A DNA stretch of 64,000 bases from contig QFPO01000002.1 of NCBI GenBank assembly GCA_003241385.1, forward strand, positions 62,001 to 126,000, in the 5' to 3' direction. Within the stretch, counting starts at the first letter, position 1. Each line of letters begins with the position of its first letter. A program made the translations under genes and the position numbers. The notes below the pieces were generated by a model. The model made no database searches. It was not told the DNA's origin and worked only from the letters and a program-made list of their open reading frames with translations. Source of the DNA: Rhodanobacter denitrificans. Lineage in GTDB: Bacteria; Pseudomonadota; Gammaproteobacteria; Xanthomonadales; Rhodanobacteraceae. This document shows, piece by piece, positions 26,209 to 35,380 of this stretch.

Positions 26209-27483
26209 TCAGAAGGCTCGTGCGAACGCTTCGGCCATCTGCGCCTGCTCACGGGCGGGAACGCCCAGCGAATCGGCGATCACGTGCCAGCGTGCGACGA
26301 CTTGCCGCTGTCGCGTGATGATCGTTTCGACGTCGGCAGCCGACACCCGGAAGTACGGCGCGACCGATCGCACGAGATCCAGGTCCAATGCATTGTCGAC
26401 CTCGCTGATGTTGAGCGTGAGGCCATGTGCGGCGCGCACCGGATTCATGTCGAACGCCGGCGACAGCTTCCAGCCACGCCCCGGCAGCAGCAGAAAGGCA
26501 TGGTTGCGCAGGTGATCGTCGGTGTTGGACACCAGCACATTGAACACGATACGCGACCACAACTCGCGCAGATCGGCGTCCGGCGTGGCGCCGCCGGTCA
26601 TCAGCACCTGGGCGATGTCCAGATAGCTGGCGCCCGCATCCGCGTCGTCACCGTCCCGGCGTCCGGTGAGAGTCATCGCCGAGGCGACATGCAGACGACG
26701 GCCGGCCGGCGTGCGGTCGAAGCGCCGGACCAGAAAGGTGTGATGCTCGCTGCCGAAGCGGCGCGCCAGGGCATCGGGCACGCGCAGGCCGCACGCGCGG
26801 GCCAGGGTCTGCACGACCATTTCCCAGGCGCCGACGTCGATGTCGTCGCGAATGCTGGGAAATTTGGCGATCCACAGGTGGCCGTCCGGATCGACGACGC
26901 TGGCCTTGGGGCGCGCCCCGCCGAGCGAACCGCCCGGCGCGATCAGCATGCGCAGCCAGTCGTCGCCTTGTGCTGCGGTGTTGTCCTCGTCGCGCTCCAG
27001 GGCCAGGCTCGCCGCCTCCAGCGCGCGCAGCTGGACGAACGGCGGCGCGGCGGCATCGTGCCGGTCGTCGAGGAAAGCGCCCTGGTCGTCGCGACGAAAA
27101 CGCAATGCGCCGACACGGTAGGTGTCGTGAACGCCCAGTAGATAGTCCGACTCGAACAGACGCATCCCGGGGTCGGCTCTCCCGCTGCGCTGTTCGCGTT
27201 CCAGGCGGCGACGCATCAGCATACGTCCCCATCGATCGGGGCTCGCGTCGGCGAACACGCCGAAAGTCTCCTGTCCCTGCGGCGGGTACTGCCGTCCGGT
27301 ATACGCGCCCAGTCGCGGATCGAGTCGTATACCCGCCAGATCGCGATGTTCCAGAGCAGCCGTATCGAATTCGAACTCGAACAGCTCGCGGGCGCCACCG
27401 CGGCGCGCCTCCAACCGCCCCAGCCGCAGCGGTGGGTCCAGGCCCTCCCAATCGGCGTAGACGGCGATGACCGTATCGTTCAT
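26209..27483 (-). CDS. hipA: HipA-type serine/threonine kinase toxin
   Basis: This 424-residue protein has the HipA N-terminal subdomain (residues 5-110, including QETFGVFADASPDRWGRMLM) and the HipA C kinase fold: GGARPKASVVDPDGHLWIAK as the nucleotide loop and Lys region, SNTDDHLRNHAFLL as the catalytic loop and LSPAFDMNPV as the metal-binding Asp. Classical HipA phosphorylates a glutamyl-tRNA synthetase and causes growth arrest. All core residues seem intact. It overlaps hipB by four bases (ATGA) and is co-transcribed behind it. It lies next to the IS3 remnant, as expected for a horizontally moving module. Confidence 0.92.
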   Translation of the reverse strand: MNDTVIAVYADWEGLDPPLRLGRLEARRGGARELFEFEFDTAALEHRDLAGIRLDPRLGAYTGRQYPPQGQETFGVFADASPDRWGRMLMRRRLEREQRSGRADPGMRLFESDYLLGVHDTYRVGALRFRRDDQGAFLDDRHDAAAPPFVQLRALEAASLALERDEDNTAAQGDDWLRMLIAPGGSLGGARPKASVVDPDGHLWIAKFPSIRDDIDVGAWEMVVQTLARACGLRVPDALARRFGSEHHTFLVRRFDRTPAGRRLHVASAMTLTGRRDGDDADAGASYLDIAQVLMTGGATPDADLRELWSRIVFNVLVSNTDDHLRNHAFLLLPGRGWKLSPAFDMNPVRAAHGLTLNISEVDNALDLDLVRSVAPYFRVSAADVETIITRQRQVVARWHVIADSLGVPAREQAQMAEAFARAF

Positions 27484-27959
27484 GACGGTGGCTTGCGCTT
27501 GGCAGGGGGATCGACGATCAGCGCCGCCAGCGCATCGGCGCTCGCAAAGTCGCCTTCGGCGATCCAGTCAGGCGCGTCCTCGCGCCGCGCAACGACGGCG
27601 TACGGAGCCGCAACCGAAGTCGCAGACCCGACGCCCGGACGATTGCCCTCTTTGCGCTGGGAACCACGCGCACGCGGCAGACGGGCATCCTGCAACTGGC
27701 GCCCCTGTGCGTCTGCTGCGGCCAGAAGTGCAAGATCGGTTTCGATGCCGAGTACCTGCATGACGGCCAGATACGCACCCATCGTCACGCCGGGGTTGCC
27801 GCGCTCGAGATTGCGCAGCGTGGCCGGCGTCATGCCGGCCCGCTCGGCGACCTGGCGAGCGGTCAGCTTCCGTCGCAAACGTGCCAGGCGCAGGCGTTCG
27901 GCGAACGCCTGAAGCAGACGCTCGGTCGCGGGTAGCAAGGGGGCCGTCTTCTTCGCCAT
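27480..27959 (-). CDS. hipB: HipB-type antitoxin, XRE-family DNA-binding protein
   Basis: The product is 159 residues. An Xre helix-turn-helix lies at about 15-75 (RLRLARLRRKLTARQVAERA, MTPATLRNLERGNPG, MGAYLAVMQVLGI). The C-terminal 80 residues are longer than in E. coli HipB (88 residues) and low in complexity until IAEGDFASADALAALIVDPP. It should neutralise HipA and repress its own promoter, which is AT-rich and lies just upstream. Start ATG 27959. Confidence 0.9.
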   Translation of the reverse strand: MAKKTAPLLPATERLLQAFAERLRLARLRRKLTARQVAERAGMTPATLRNLERGNPGVTMGAYLAVMQVLGIETDLALLAAADAQGRQLQDARLPRARGSQRKEGNRPGVGSATSVAAPYAVVARREDAPDWIAEGDFASADALAALIVDPPAKRKPPS

Positions 27960-28012
27960 GATGTCGTTATTCTACTCATATCGATACTATAAAAGTAATA
28001 ATAATGACTCTC
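27960..28012 (-). promoter_or_regulatory. AT-rich hipBA promoter/operator
   Basis: In a 70% GC region this 50-bp island is AT-rich. Reading the minus strand, TTACTT and TAGAAT are 18 bases apart and fit -35 and -10 boxes. A TATCGATA palindrome (27979-27986) lies between them and imperfect inverted arms (GTCATTATT.../...AATAACGAC) flank the whole. HipB autoregulation at this site is inferred from the family. Confidence 0.6.
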
Positions 28013-28182
28013 TTCGGTTGGCCATTCGGACAGCTGAATCCGTGCATCTCCCTTGCCGTTGACTTGCATCAAGTCACTGCGCTCGCCGACACGCCATCCT
28101 GCCTCCCTGGGATCTTCACCCGCCTAGCGCCTCGCTATGCGCGGTGGCTCTTGCCACTCCCCCACTCCCATGGAGTCTCACC

Positions 28183-29211
28183 ATGTCCACTACGATGAAA
28201 GCCGCCGTCGTGCGCGCCTTCGGCCAACCGCTGGCGATCGAGGAGGTACCGATTCCGCGCCCCGGCGCCGGCGACATCCTGGTCAAGATCGCCGCGTGCG
28301 GCGTGTGTCACACCGATCTGCATGCGGCCGAGGGCGACTGGCCGGTCAAGCCGTCGCCGCCGTTCATTCCGGGGCACGAGGGCGTCGGGCACGTGGTCGC
28401 GGTCGGTGCCGGCGTCACGCATGTGCGCGAAGGCGATCGGGTCGGCATTCCGTGGCTGTACTCGGCCTGCGGCACCTGCCCGCACTGCCTCGGCGGCTGG
28501 GAGACGCTGTGCGAGAGCCAGCGCAACACCGGCTACTCGGTCAACGGCGGCTTCGCCGAGTACGCGCTGGCCGACGCGGCCTATGTCGGCCATCTGCCGG
28601 ACGGTCTGGACTTCGTCGCGGCGGCGCCGGTGCTGTGCGCGGGCGTGACGGTCTACAAGGGGCTCAAGGTCACCGACACGAGACCCGGCCAGTGGGTCGT
28701 GATCTCCGGCATCGGCGGGCTCGGCCACATGGCGGTGCAGTACGCGCGCGCGATGGGCCTGCAGGTGGCGGCGGTCGACGTGGACGATGCCAAGCTGGCA
28801 CTGGCGCGCGAGCTGGGCGCGACGGTGACCGTCAATGCCCTGACGACCGATCCGGCGGCCTATCTCAAGCAGACCATCGGCGGCGCGCACGGCGCGCTGG
28901 TCACGGCGGTGTCGCCGAAGGCGTTCGAGCAGGCGCTCGGCATGGTCCGGCGCGGCGGTACGGTGTCGCTCAACGGGCTGCCGCCGGGCGACTTTCCGCT
29001 GTCGATCTTCGACATGGTGCTGAACGGCATCACCGTGCGCGGATCGATCGTCGGCACGCGGCTGGATCTGGAGGAATCGCTCGCGTTCGCGGCGCGCGGT
29101 GCGGTCAAGGCGACGGTCTCGACCGACCGTCTCGAGAACGTCAACGACGTGTTCGAGCGCATGCGCCAGGGCCGCATCGAAGGCCGCGTGGTGCTCGATC
29201 TGACGGCCTGA
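28183..29211 (+). CDS. adhP: Zinc-dependent alcohol dehydrogenase, AdhP type
   Basis: The enzyme has 342 residues and starts at ATG 28183 (MSTTMKAAVV), seven bases after GGAG; the ATG at 28144 lacks a site. It oxidises primary alcohols to aldehydes with NAD. Catalytic zinc ligands are C42 (CGVCHTDLH), H65-E66 (PGHEGVGH) and a Cys near 152. Structural zinc ligands are C96, C99, C102 and C110. The Rossmann motif is GIGGLGHMAVQYAR, followed by VDVDDAKLALA, whose acidic residues favour NAD over NADP. It stands alone, divergent from hipBA. Confidence 0.93.
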   Translation: MSTTMKAAVVRAFGQPLAIEEVPIPRPGAGDILVKIAACGVCHTDLHAAEGDWPVKPSPPFIPGHEGVGHVVAVGAGVTHVREGDRVGIPWLYSACGTCPHCLGGWETLCESQRNTGYSVNGGFAEYALADAAYVGHLPDGLDFVAAAPVLCAGVTVYKGLKVTDTRPGQWVVISGIGGLGHMAVQYARAMGLQVAAVDVDDAKLALARELGATVTVNALTTDPAAYLKQTIGGAHGALVTAVSPKAFEQALGMVRRGGTVSLNGLPPGDFPLSIFDMVLNGITVRGSIVGTRLDLEESLAFAARGAVKATVSTDRLENVNDVFERMRQGRIEGRVVLDLTA

Positions 29212-29254
29212 CGGTCACGGCCGATCGCGCCGGCTGGCGCGATCGGCCGGATGC

Positions 29255-31861
29255 TTACTCGGCCGGTGCGGCCGGCGGCGCCTCGCCGTCGACGACGGCG
29301 GCATCGCCCTCGCCGGTGTCGGCTTCTTCCTCGAGCGGCTGCAGCGCGACCACGCCGATCAGGTTCTCGCTCTCCGGCAGCCGGATCAGCGTGACGCCCT
29401 GCGTGTTGCGGCCGACGCGCGCGATCTCGGCGGCGCGCGTGCGCACCAGGGTGCCGAGGTTCGAGATCAGCATCAGTTCGCTGGTGTCGTCGAGCTGCAC
29501 CGCGCCGACCAGGGCGCCGTTGCGTTCGGAGCACTGGATCGCGATGACGCCCTGCGTGCCGCGGCCCTTCTTCGGGTATTCGGCGAGTTCGGTGCGCTTG
29601 CCGTAGCCGCGTTCGGTCGCGGTCAGGATGTCGCCCTCGCCTTCGGCGACGATCAGGCTGACCACGCGCTCGCCCTCGGCCAGACGCATGCCGCGTACGC
29701 CGCCGGCGGTGCGGCCCATCGAGCGGACCGAGCCTTCGTCGAAGCGCACGGCCTTGCCGTTGGACGCGAACAGGAGGATGTCGCGCTCGCCGTCGGTGAT
29801 CTGCACGTCGACCAGGGCGTCGCCCTCGTCGAGGCCGATCGCGATCTTGCCGCGCTGCAGCTGGTACGCGAACTCGGTCAGCGGCGTCTTCTTGACGGTG
29901 CCGTTGGCGGTCGCGAAGAACACGTAGCGGTTCTCGTCGTATTCGCGCACGGCCTGGATCGCCTGCACCTTCTCGTCGGGCGCCAGCGGCAGCAGATTGA
30001 CGATCGGCTTGCCGCGCGCATTGGGACCGGCGTCGGGCATCTGGTAGACCTTGAGCCAGTAGACGCGGCCGGTGCTGGTGAAGGTCAGCAGCGTGTCGTG
30101 CGTATTGGCAATCCACAGCCGCTCGACGAAATCCTCGTCCTTCAGCGCGGACGCCGAGCGGCCCTTGCCGCCGCGGCGCTGCGCGCGATACGTGCTGGCC
30201 GGCTGGCGCTTGGCGTAGCCGGCGTGCGACAGCGTGACGACGACGTCCTCGGGCTCGATCAGGTCGAGGATGTCGATGTCGTCCTGGCTGGCCTGGATCA
30301 CCGTGCGGCGCGCGTCGCCGTACTGCTCGCCGATCGCGACCAGTTCCTCGCGGATCACCGCGAGCAGGCGCGCCGGGTCTTCGAGAATCTCGATCAGGCC
30401 GGCGATCGTGCGCAGCAGGTCCTTGTACTCGTCGGTCAGCTTCTCCTGCTCCAGGCCGGTCAGGCGGGCCAGGCGCATCTCGAGGATCTGCTGGGCCTGG
30501 ACCTCGGACAGCTGGTAGCCGCTCTCGGACAGGCCGACGTTCGGGTCGAGGTTCTCGGGCTTGGACGCATCGGCGCCGGACGCGGCCAGCAGCGCGCGGA
30601 CCAGGCCGGGCTCCCAGCGCCGCGCGATCATGCGCGCCTTGGCCTCGTCGCCGGACGGCGAGGTCTTGATCAGCTCGATCATCTCGTCGATGTTGGCGAG
30701 CGCGACGGTCAGGCCTTCGAGGATGTGGGCGCGATCGCGCGCCTTGCGCAGCTCGAAGATCGTCCTGCGCGTGACCACCTCGCGGCGGTGGCGGATGAAC
30801 GCGTCGAGGATCTCGCGCAGGCCGAGCGTGCGCGGCTGGCCGTCGACCAGGGCCACCATGTTGATGCCGAAGGTGACCTGCAGCTGCGTCTGCTGATAGA
30901 GATTGTTGAGCAGGACGTCGGCCATCGTGTCCTTGCGGACCTCGATGACGATGCGCATGCCGTCCTTGTCGGACTCGTCGCGCAGGCCGTCAGAGGCGAT
31001 GCCCTCGATCTTCTTGTCCTTGTGCAGCTCGGCGATCGCCTCGATAAGGCGGCGCTTGTTCACCTGGTACGGCAGCTCGGTGACGATGATCGTCTCGCGG
31101 CCGTTGTCGTCGGTCTCGATCTCGGCGCGCGCGCGCACCAGGATGCGGCCGCGGCCGGTCCGGTAGGCCTCGACGATGCCGGCCGAGCCGTTGATGATGC
31201 CGGCGGTCGGGAAATCCGGACCCGGCACCAGGCGCAGCAGCTCGTCGAAGCCGAGCTCGGGCTCGTCGATGATCGCAACGCAGGCGGCGACGATCTCGGC
31301 CAGATTGTGCGGCGGCACGTTGGTCGCCATGCCGACGGCGATGCCGGCCGAACCGTTGACGAGCAGGTTCGGCACGCGCGTCGGCAGGACGGTCGGTTCG
31401 AGGTCCTTCTCGTCGTAGTTGGGCTGGAAGTCGACGGTTTCCTTGTCGAGATCGGCCAGCAGTTCGGAGGTCAGCCGGTCGAGGCGGCACTCGGTGTATC
31501 GCATCGCCGCGGCGTTGTCGCCGTCGACCGAGCCGAAGTTGCCCTGGCCGTCGACCAGCGGATAGCGCAGCGAGAAGTCCTGCGCCATGCGCACCAGCGC
31601 GTCGTAGACCGACTGGTCGCCGTGCGGATGGTATTTACCGATCACGTCACCGACGACGCGGGCGCACTTGATGTACGGCCGGTTCCAGACGTTGTTGAGC
31701 TCCTGCATCGCGAACAGCACGCGCCGATGCACGGGCTTGAGGCCGTCACGGACGTCGGGCAGCGCGCGCCCGACGATGACGCTCATGGCGTAGTCGAGAT
31801 AGCTCTGCCGGACCTCGTCTTCGATATTGACGCGAATGATTTCTTTGGCCGTATCAGCCAT
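29255..31861 (-). CDS. gyrA: DNA gyrase subunit A
   Basis: This 868-residue type II topoisomerase subunit starts at ATG 31861 (MADTAKEIIR). The catalytic tyrosine is Y122 (AAMRYTE). The quinolone region reads YHPHGDQSVYDALVRMAQ: position 83 is Gln (Ser in E. coli) and 87 is Asp, with numbering equal to E. coli. The C-terminal domain contains beta-pinwheel blades, including the GyrA-box-like QRRGGKGR. It ends in an acidic tail of Glu/Asp/Ala. An extended -10 (TGTTACAAT) lies at 31947-31955, about 86 bp upstream. It converges with adhP. Confidence 0.97.
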   Translation of the reverse strand: MADTAKEIIRVNIEDEVRQSYLDYAMSVIVGRALPDVRDGLKPVHRRVLFAMQELNNVWNRPYIKCARVVGDVIGKYHPHGDQSVYDALVRMAQDFSLRYPLVDGQGNFGSVDGDNAAAMRYTECRLDRLTSELLADLDKETVDFQPNYDEKDLEPTVLPTRVPNLLVNGSAGIAVGMATNVPPHNLAEIVAACVAIIDEPELGFDELLRLVPGPDFPTAGIINGSAGIVEAYRTGRGRILVRARAEIETDDNGRETIIVTELPYQVNKRRLIEAIAELHKDKKIEGIASDGLRDESDKDGMRIVIEVRKDTMADVLLNNLYQQTQLQVTFGINMVALVDGQPRTLGLREILDAFIRHRREVVTRRTIFELRKARDRAHILEGLTVALANIDEMIELIKTSPSGDEAKARMIARRWEPGLVRALLAASGADASKPENLDPNVGLSESGYQLSEVQAQQILEMRLARLTGLEQEKLTDEYKDLLRTIAGLIEILEDPARLLAVIREELVAIGEQYGDARRTVIQASQDDIDILDLIEPEDVVVTLSHAGYAKRQPASTYRAQRRGGKGRSASALKDEDFVERLWIANTHDTLLTFTSTGRVYWLKVYQMPDAGPNARGKPIVNLLPLAPDEKVQAIQAVREYDENRYVFFATANGTVKKTPLTEFAYQLQRGKIAIGLDEGDALVDVQITDGERDILLFASNGKAVRFDEGSVRSMGRTAGGVRGMRLAEGERVVSLIVAEGEGDILTATERGYGKRTELAEYPKKGRGTQGVIAIQCSERNGALVGAVQLDDTSELMLISNLGTLVRTRAAEIARVGRNTQGVTLIRLPESENLIGVVALQPLEEEADTGEGDAAVVDGEAPPAAPAE

Positions 31862-32667
31862 CGAGCGGGTCTTCCTGGAGTGTGTTTGCCAAACGCCCCG
31901 GACGGGGGTCGGGCGGACTCGCGACGATGCGCGAACCCGACCGCGCATTGTAACACAACGGCCACCCTAGCCGCCCTGAAATCCACGGCGCAGGAACCAC
32001 TTAGCGCTGCCGGCGGCGGGGCGCGCGACGGTCGCGCCCGGCGCGGCGGCCAGGACCGGCGGCGGCGGTGCAAGCCGGCGCTTTCACACGGCGCAATGCC
32101 GAGCATGACGAAACGGCGTGCGAGGTGGCGCCGGCTGCACGTATCGAGGCTGACGTCTGCGCTGTCGCGGCGCCGGCAGCGTGCCTGGGCAGCGGCGCGG
32201 GGCACCGCTCGCGTATCGCCGCGAGCCCAGCCGGCGCAGGCCGCATCGACGACGACCCTCGCGCATCCGACCACGACACGCGCTGCGCGGCACCTCAGCA
32301 CGCGAAACCGGACAGTACTCCGATCGGCTCGAGCAGCAGAGGAAGCCGCATATCTCGCTGCCGAGGCAGTGACCGCCGTGCGCCACCGATACGAAACGGG
32401 CGTCGAGTGCGTCGGAAGGCGCGGCCGGCTCGGCGAGCAGGAAGCCCGTCGCCTCGCCGAGGCTGCCTAAGCTCCAACATGGACGCGCCACCGTCTCGGT
32501 CCACTCGCATACCGCGATCGGCTACGCACCCGTGGCGAACCCGTCACGCAGTGTCACCTCGGTCCATGCCAAGCCGACGGCGGATCCGTAAACGAAAAAA
32601 GCCGGGCCGACGTATCGGCCCGGCTTCTGTCGCAACGCCGCGGCGACCACCGCGGCGCTCGCCCGTC
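31862..32667. other. 806-bp region: gyrA promoter, spacer and porin terminator
   Basis: The first 100 bases carry the gyrA promoter (TACAAT on the minus strand at 31947-31952). The end carries the porin terminator. Between them (32000-32580) no gene is convincing. The best candidate is a plus-strand frame from ATG 32105 to 32470 (121 codons, very Arg/Ala-rich, ending in a helical AARxAEEAAYLAAEAV-like part) without a ribosome-binding site, which I do not call. Confidence 0.5.
32595..32626 (-). terminator. Intrinsic terminator of the porin gene
   Basis: A 12-bp stem AAGCCGGGCCGA/TCGGCCCGGCTT with loop CGTA is followed on the minus strand by six T. It lies about 40 bp past the porin stop. Confidence 0.9.
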
Positions 32668-33795
32668 TTACCAGTACAGCTGGCCGCGCAGTTCCAACGC
32701 GCTCGGCTTTTCGGTGGTGCCGTTCGGACGGTCGATGTCGGTCTTGACGTAGTTCAGCATGAACTTGAAGTTCTGGCGGAAGTACCAGTTCAGGCCGACC
32801 GTGTAGTTGGTCTCCTTGCCGCCATTGACGCCGCCGTCCTTGAGATTCATCTCCTCGGCGCGCAGGCCGAGCTGCCACATGCCCATGTAGCCGCCGTGGC
32901 CGGGCTTGTTGGTCGTGAACACGCCGCTCTTGTAGCCCCAGGTCTCGCCGGTGAGGTTCCACAGGCCCGACACGTACCAGCCGTCGGTCGTGTAGTCCGA
33001 ATGCGCATGGCGGGAGATCGTCGAGTCGTAGTACTCGGCGTTGACCTTGAACGGTCCGCCGACCCAGCCGCCTTCCAGACCGTAGGTGGTGACGTCGTCG
33101 GCGTCGCGCAGCGTGCCCGAGTCGATCAGACGCGGCGTCGTGCTCATGTCCATGCCGGGACGTGCGCGTACGCGCGCGGTGTCCTCGTGCGTGTCGTAGG
33201 TCACCGCCGAGAGGCCGAAGTGCAGGATGCTGCCGTCGTCGTTGATCGGCGCCAGCGTGAAGCGGCCGCCGAAGCCGTTGCCTTCGCCGCCGCCAGTCGT
33301 GATCTCGTCGCCGAACACGCTGCCGGTCAGCGTGTACATGCCGTCGGCCCACATCAGCGAGGTACCCAGGCGCCGACCGATCGCGTACGAGCCGGTGACC
33401 ATGGCCTTCGGGATGAAATCGTTGTTCTTCGTGCTCGACAGCTCTTCCAGGCTGTTGGGCTGCTTGTACTGGCCGACCGTCCAGGTCAGCGTCTTGCCGA
33501 GCTTGAACTTGGCATTGACGTCGAGGAACTTGTCGTTGCGGGTGCTGGCGTCGTAGCCGATCACCCACTCCCAGTTGGTCGCCTTGCCCTTGAGCACGAT
33601 CTCGGCGCGGCGCAGTTCGCCGTCGTCCTCGAGCGTGGTGAGGTCATCATCGTACTGCGTGTAGTCGGACTGGATCAGGCCTTCCAGCGAGATCTTCTGG
33701 CCGAAGATCTCGTCGAGCGTGACGTCGGCCTTGGCATTGAGGGCAAAAGTGGACAGAACGGTGGCGATAGCGGCGGCAAGCAGATGCGGACGCAT
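32668..33795 (-). CDS. Phosphate-selective porin, OprO/OprP family
   Basis: This 375-residue outer-membrane porin has signal peptide MRPHLLAAAIATVLSTFALN (cleavage near AKA, about 23). The mature protein is rich in alternating beta-strands with aromatic girdles (WEWVIGYDAS, WTVGQYKQPNSLEEL, NYTVGLNWYFRQNFKFMLNY) and ends in LRGQLYW with the terminal aromatic. The segment GQYKQPNSLEELSS is typical of OprO/OprP. A triple Pho box upstream supports induction by PhoB under phosphate starvation, with the pst operon 4 kb away. Confidence 0.9.
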   Translation of the reverse strand: MRPHLLAAAIATVLSTFALNAKADVTLDEIFGQKISLEGLIQSDYTQYDDDLTTLEDDGELRRAEIVLKGKATNWEWVIGYDASTRNDKFLDVNAKFKLGKTLTWTVGQYKQPNSLEELSSTKNNDFIPKAMVTGSYAIGRRLGTSLMWADGMYTLTGSVFGDEITTGGGEGNGFGGRFTLAPINDDGSILHFGLSAVTYDTHEDTARVRARPGMDMSTTPRLIDSGTLRDADDVTTYGLEGGWVGGPFKVNAEYYDSTISRHAHSDYTTDGWYVSGLWNLTGETWGYKSGVFTTNKPGHGGYMGMWQLGLRAEEMNLKDGGVNGGKETNYTVGLNWYFRQNFKFMLNYVKTDIDRPNGTTEKPSALELRGQLYW

Positions 33796-34116
33796 GAGGG
33801 CTTAGGCTCCCGAGGGCGGATGGAATGAAACGGGGGCAGCGCTCATGGGCCCGGAGCTCACGAATCGTTAACGCTGCGACGGCCGGCAGGATGGGATCGG
33901 CCGATGACAGGCACATGGACGATCGATGACAAACCGGTTACACGCGCCGGCCGCACCGGCCCGCACGCCGCTGCAATGCAGCACGCACGGTTGCGGTAGC
34001 CTTCATCCGTGCCATCTTATGTTGAGCCGCCGCCCGCGGCTGGTACGCCGTGCATCGCGGGCGTGTAAATCCCGCAGCAGTCCGTCCGCGTTCCCCAATT
34101 TCCAAAGGAGAGTTCC
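33796..34116. other. Divergent regulatory region between porin and EF-hand peptide operon
   Basis: This 321-bp stretch carries the porin Pho box and, on the plus strand, the leader of the EF-hand gene with an AAAGGAGA ribosome-binding site at 34103-34110. No obvious sigma-70 boxes are seen for the rightward operon. Confidence 0.6.
33904..33932 (-). promoter_or_regulatory. Triple Pho box upstream of the porin gene
   Basis: On the minus strand three 7-base units lie exactly 11 bases apart: TTGTCAT, CGTCCAT and CTGTCAT, each separated by four bases. This is the PhoB direct-repeat architecture (consensus CTGTCAT). It lies 109-137 bp before the porin start, so a promoter between them would be PhoB-activated. 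Confidence 0.8.
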
Positions 34117-34515
34117 ATGTCGAAGAACTTCGTGAAACCGGCCGCCGTGATCGGCGGCGCCCTGCTCGGCACCCTGTCGCTGACCCAGCTCGCACTCGCC
34201 AGCGAGACGTTCAAGGCGCGCGACCTCGGCAACGGCTATCAGGTCGCCTCCGCGGACGATCACAAGGCGAAGGAAGGCAAGTGCGGCGAAGGCAAGTGCG
34301 GTTTCGACAAGATCGATACCGACGGCAACGGCTCGATCACCAAGACCGAGTGGGATGCCGCCAAGCCCGACAAGGCCGACCACTTCGCCAAGATCGACAG
34401 CGACGGCGACGGCACGGTCAGCAAGGCGGAGTTCGACGCCGCGATGGCCGCCAAGAAGGGCATGGAAGGCAAGTGCGGCGAGGGCAAGTGCGGCGGCAGC
34501 GCCAAGAAGGGCTGA
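34117..34515 (+). CDS. EF-hand, EGKCG-motif exported peptide; putative MNIO substrate
   Basis: This 132-residue precursor follows a strong AAAGGAGA site. Its signal peptide is cleaved near ALA/S (about 29). The mature part has two EGKCGEGKCG motifs, with C56/C61 before and C120/C125 after a pair of perfect EF-hand loops (DTDGNGSITKTE, residues 67-78; DSDGDGTVSKAE, residues 94-105). EGKCG is the motif in bufferins and oxazolins whose cysteines are modified by MNIO (DUF692) enzymes to bind copper. The next gene, seven bases on, encodes such an enzyme. Expected product: an exported metal-binding peptide with a calcium-binding core. Modification and metal are inferred. Confidence 0.88.
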   Translation: MSKNFVKPAAVIGGALLGTLSLTQLALASETFKARDLGNGYQVASADDHKAKEGKCGEGKCGFDKIDTDGNGSITKTEWDAAKPDKADHFAKIDSDGDGTVSKAEFDAAMAAKKGMEGKCGEGKCGGSAKKG

Positions 34516-34522
34516 CGCGCCG

Positions 34523-35380
34523 ATGCGCCACGGCCCTCTCGAAGGTGCCGGACTCGGCCTGCGGCGGGCGCTGACCGGCCCGCTGCAGGACCGTCCCGAC
34601 GCGGTCGCGGCGATCGACTTCTTCGAGATCGCGCCGGAGAACTGGATCGGCGTCGGCGGCCGCCTCGGCACGACGCTGCGCGGCTTCACCGAGCGTCATC
34701 GCATGGTCTGTCACGGCCTGTCGCTGTCGCTCGGCGGGCCGGCGCCGCTGGACCGGCTGCTGCTCGAGCGGATCGGCCGTTTCATGGATCAGCACGGCAT
34801 CACGGCCTACAGCGAGCATCTGTCGTACTGCGGCGACGACGGCCTGCTCTACGACCTGTTGCCGATTCCGTTCACCGAGGAAGCCGTGCATCACGTCGCC
34901 GCGCGGATCCGCATCGCGCAGGACATCCTCGGCCGGCGCATCGCGGTCGAGAACGTCTCGTACTACGCTGCGCCGGGCGCCGCGATGAGCGAGATCGACT
35001 TCGTCAATGCGGTGCTGACCGAGGCCGACTGCGATCTGCTGCTCGACGTCAACAACATCCACGTCAACGCGACCAATCACGGCTACGACGCCGAGGCGTT
35101 CCTGGCCGCGCTGCCGGGCGAACGGATCGCCTGGATCCACGTGGCCGGTCATCTGGTCGAGCCGGACGCGCTGCTGATCGACACGCATGGCATGCCGGTC
35201 GTCGATCCGGTCTGGCGCCTGCTCGAATCGGCCTATGCGCATTTCGGCGTGAGGCCGACCCTGGTCGAACGCGACTTCAATTTTCCGCCGCTCGACGAGC
35301 TGATCGGCGAGGTACGGGCGGTACGCGAACGGCAGCAGGCCGCCGCCGGCGCACCGTCGATGCAGGCCGCGCATGGCTGA
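34523..35380 (+). CDS. bufB: MNIO (DUF692) family enzyme, BufB/HvfB type
   Basis: This 285-residue TIM-barrel multinuclear non-haem iron oxidase starts at ATG 34523, seven bases after the precursor stop. Iron-ligand motifs are present: MVCHGLSLSLGG, YSEHLSYCGDDG, VENVSYYAAPGA, LDVNNIHVNATNHGYD, WIHVAGHLVEPDALLIDTHG (read as separate blocks) and VERDFNFPP. The family converts Cys residues of precursor peptides (thiooxazole or oxazolone-thioamide chemistry in bufferins and oxazolins). It overlaps the next gene by eight bases. The target is most likely the EF-hand peptide. Confidence 0.93.
   Translation: MRHGPLEGAGLGLRRALTGPLQDRPDAVAAIDFFEIAPENWIGVGGRLGTTLRGFTERHRMVCHGLSLSLGGPAPLDRLLLERIGRFMDQHGITAYSEHLSYCGDDGLLYDLLPIPFTEEAVHHVAARIRIAQDILGRRIAVENVSYYAAPGAAMSEIDFVNAVLTEADCDLLLDVNNIHVNATNHGYDAEAFLAALPGERIAWIHVAGHLVEPDALLIDTHGMPVVDPVWRLLESAYAHFGVRPTLVERDFNFPPLDELIGEVRAVRERQQAAAGAPSMQAAHG

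Noticed and set aside
32105..32470. 121-codon plus-strand frame between gyrA and the porin
   Set aside because: Strongly Arg/Ala-biased, no ribosome-binding site, codon use unlike neighbours. A real small gene is possible but unsupported.
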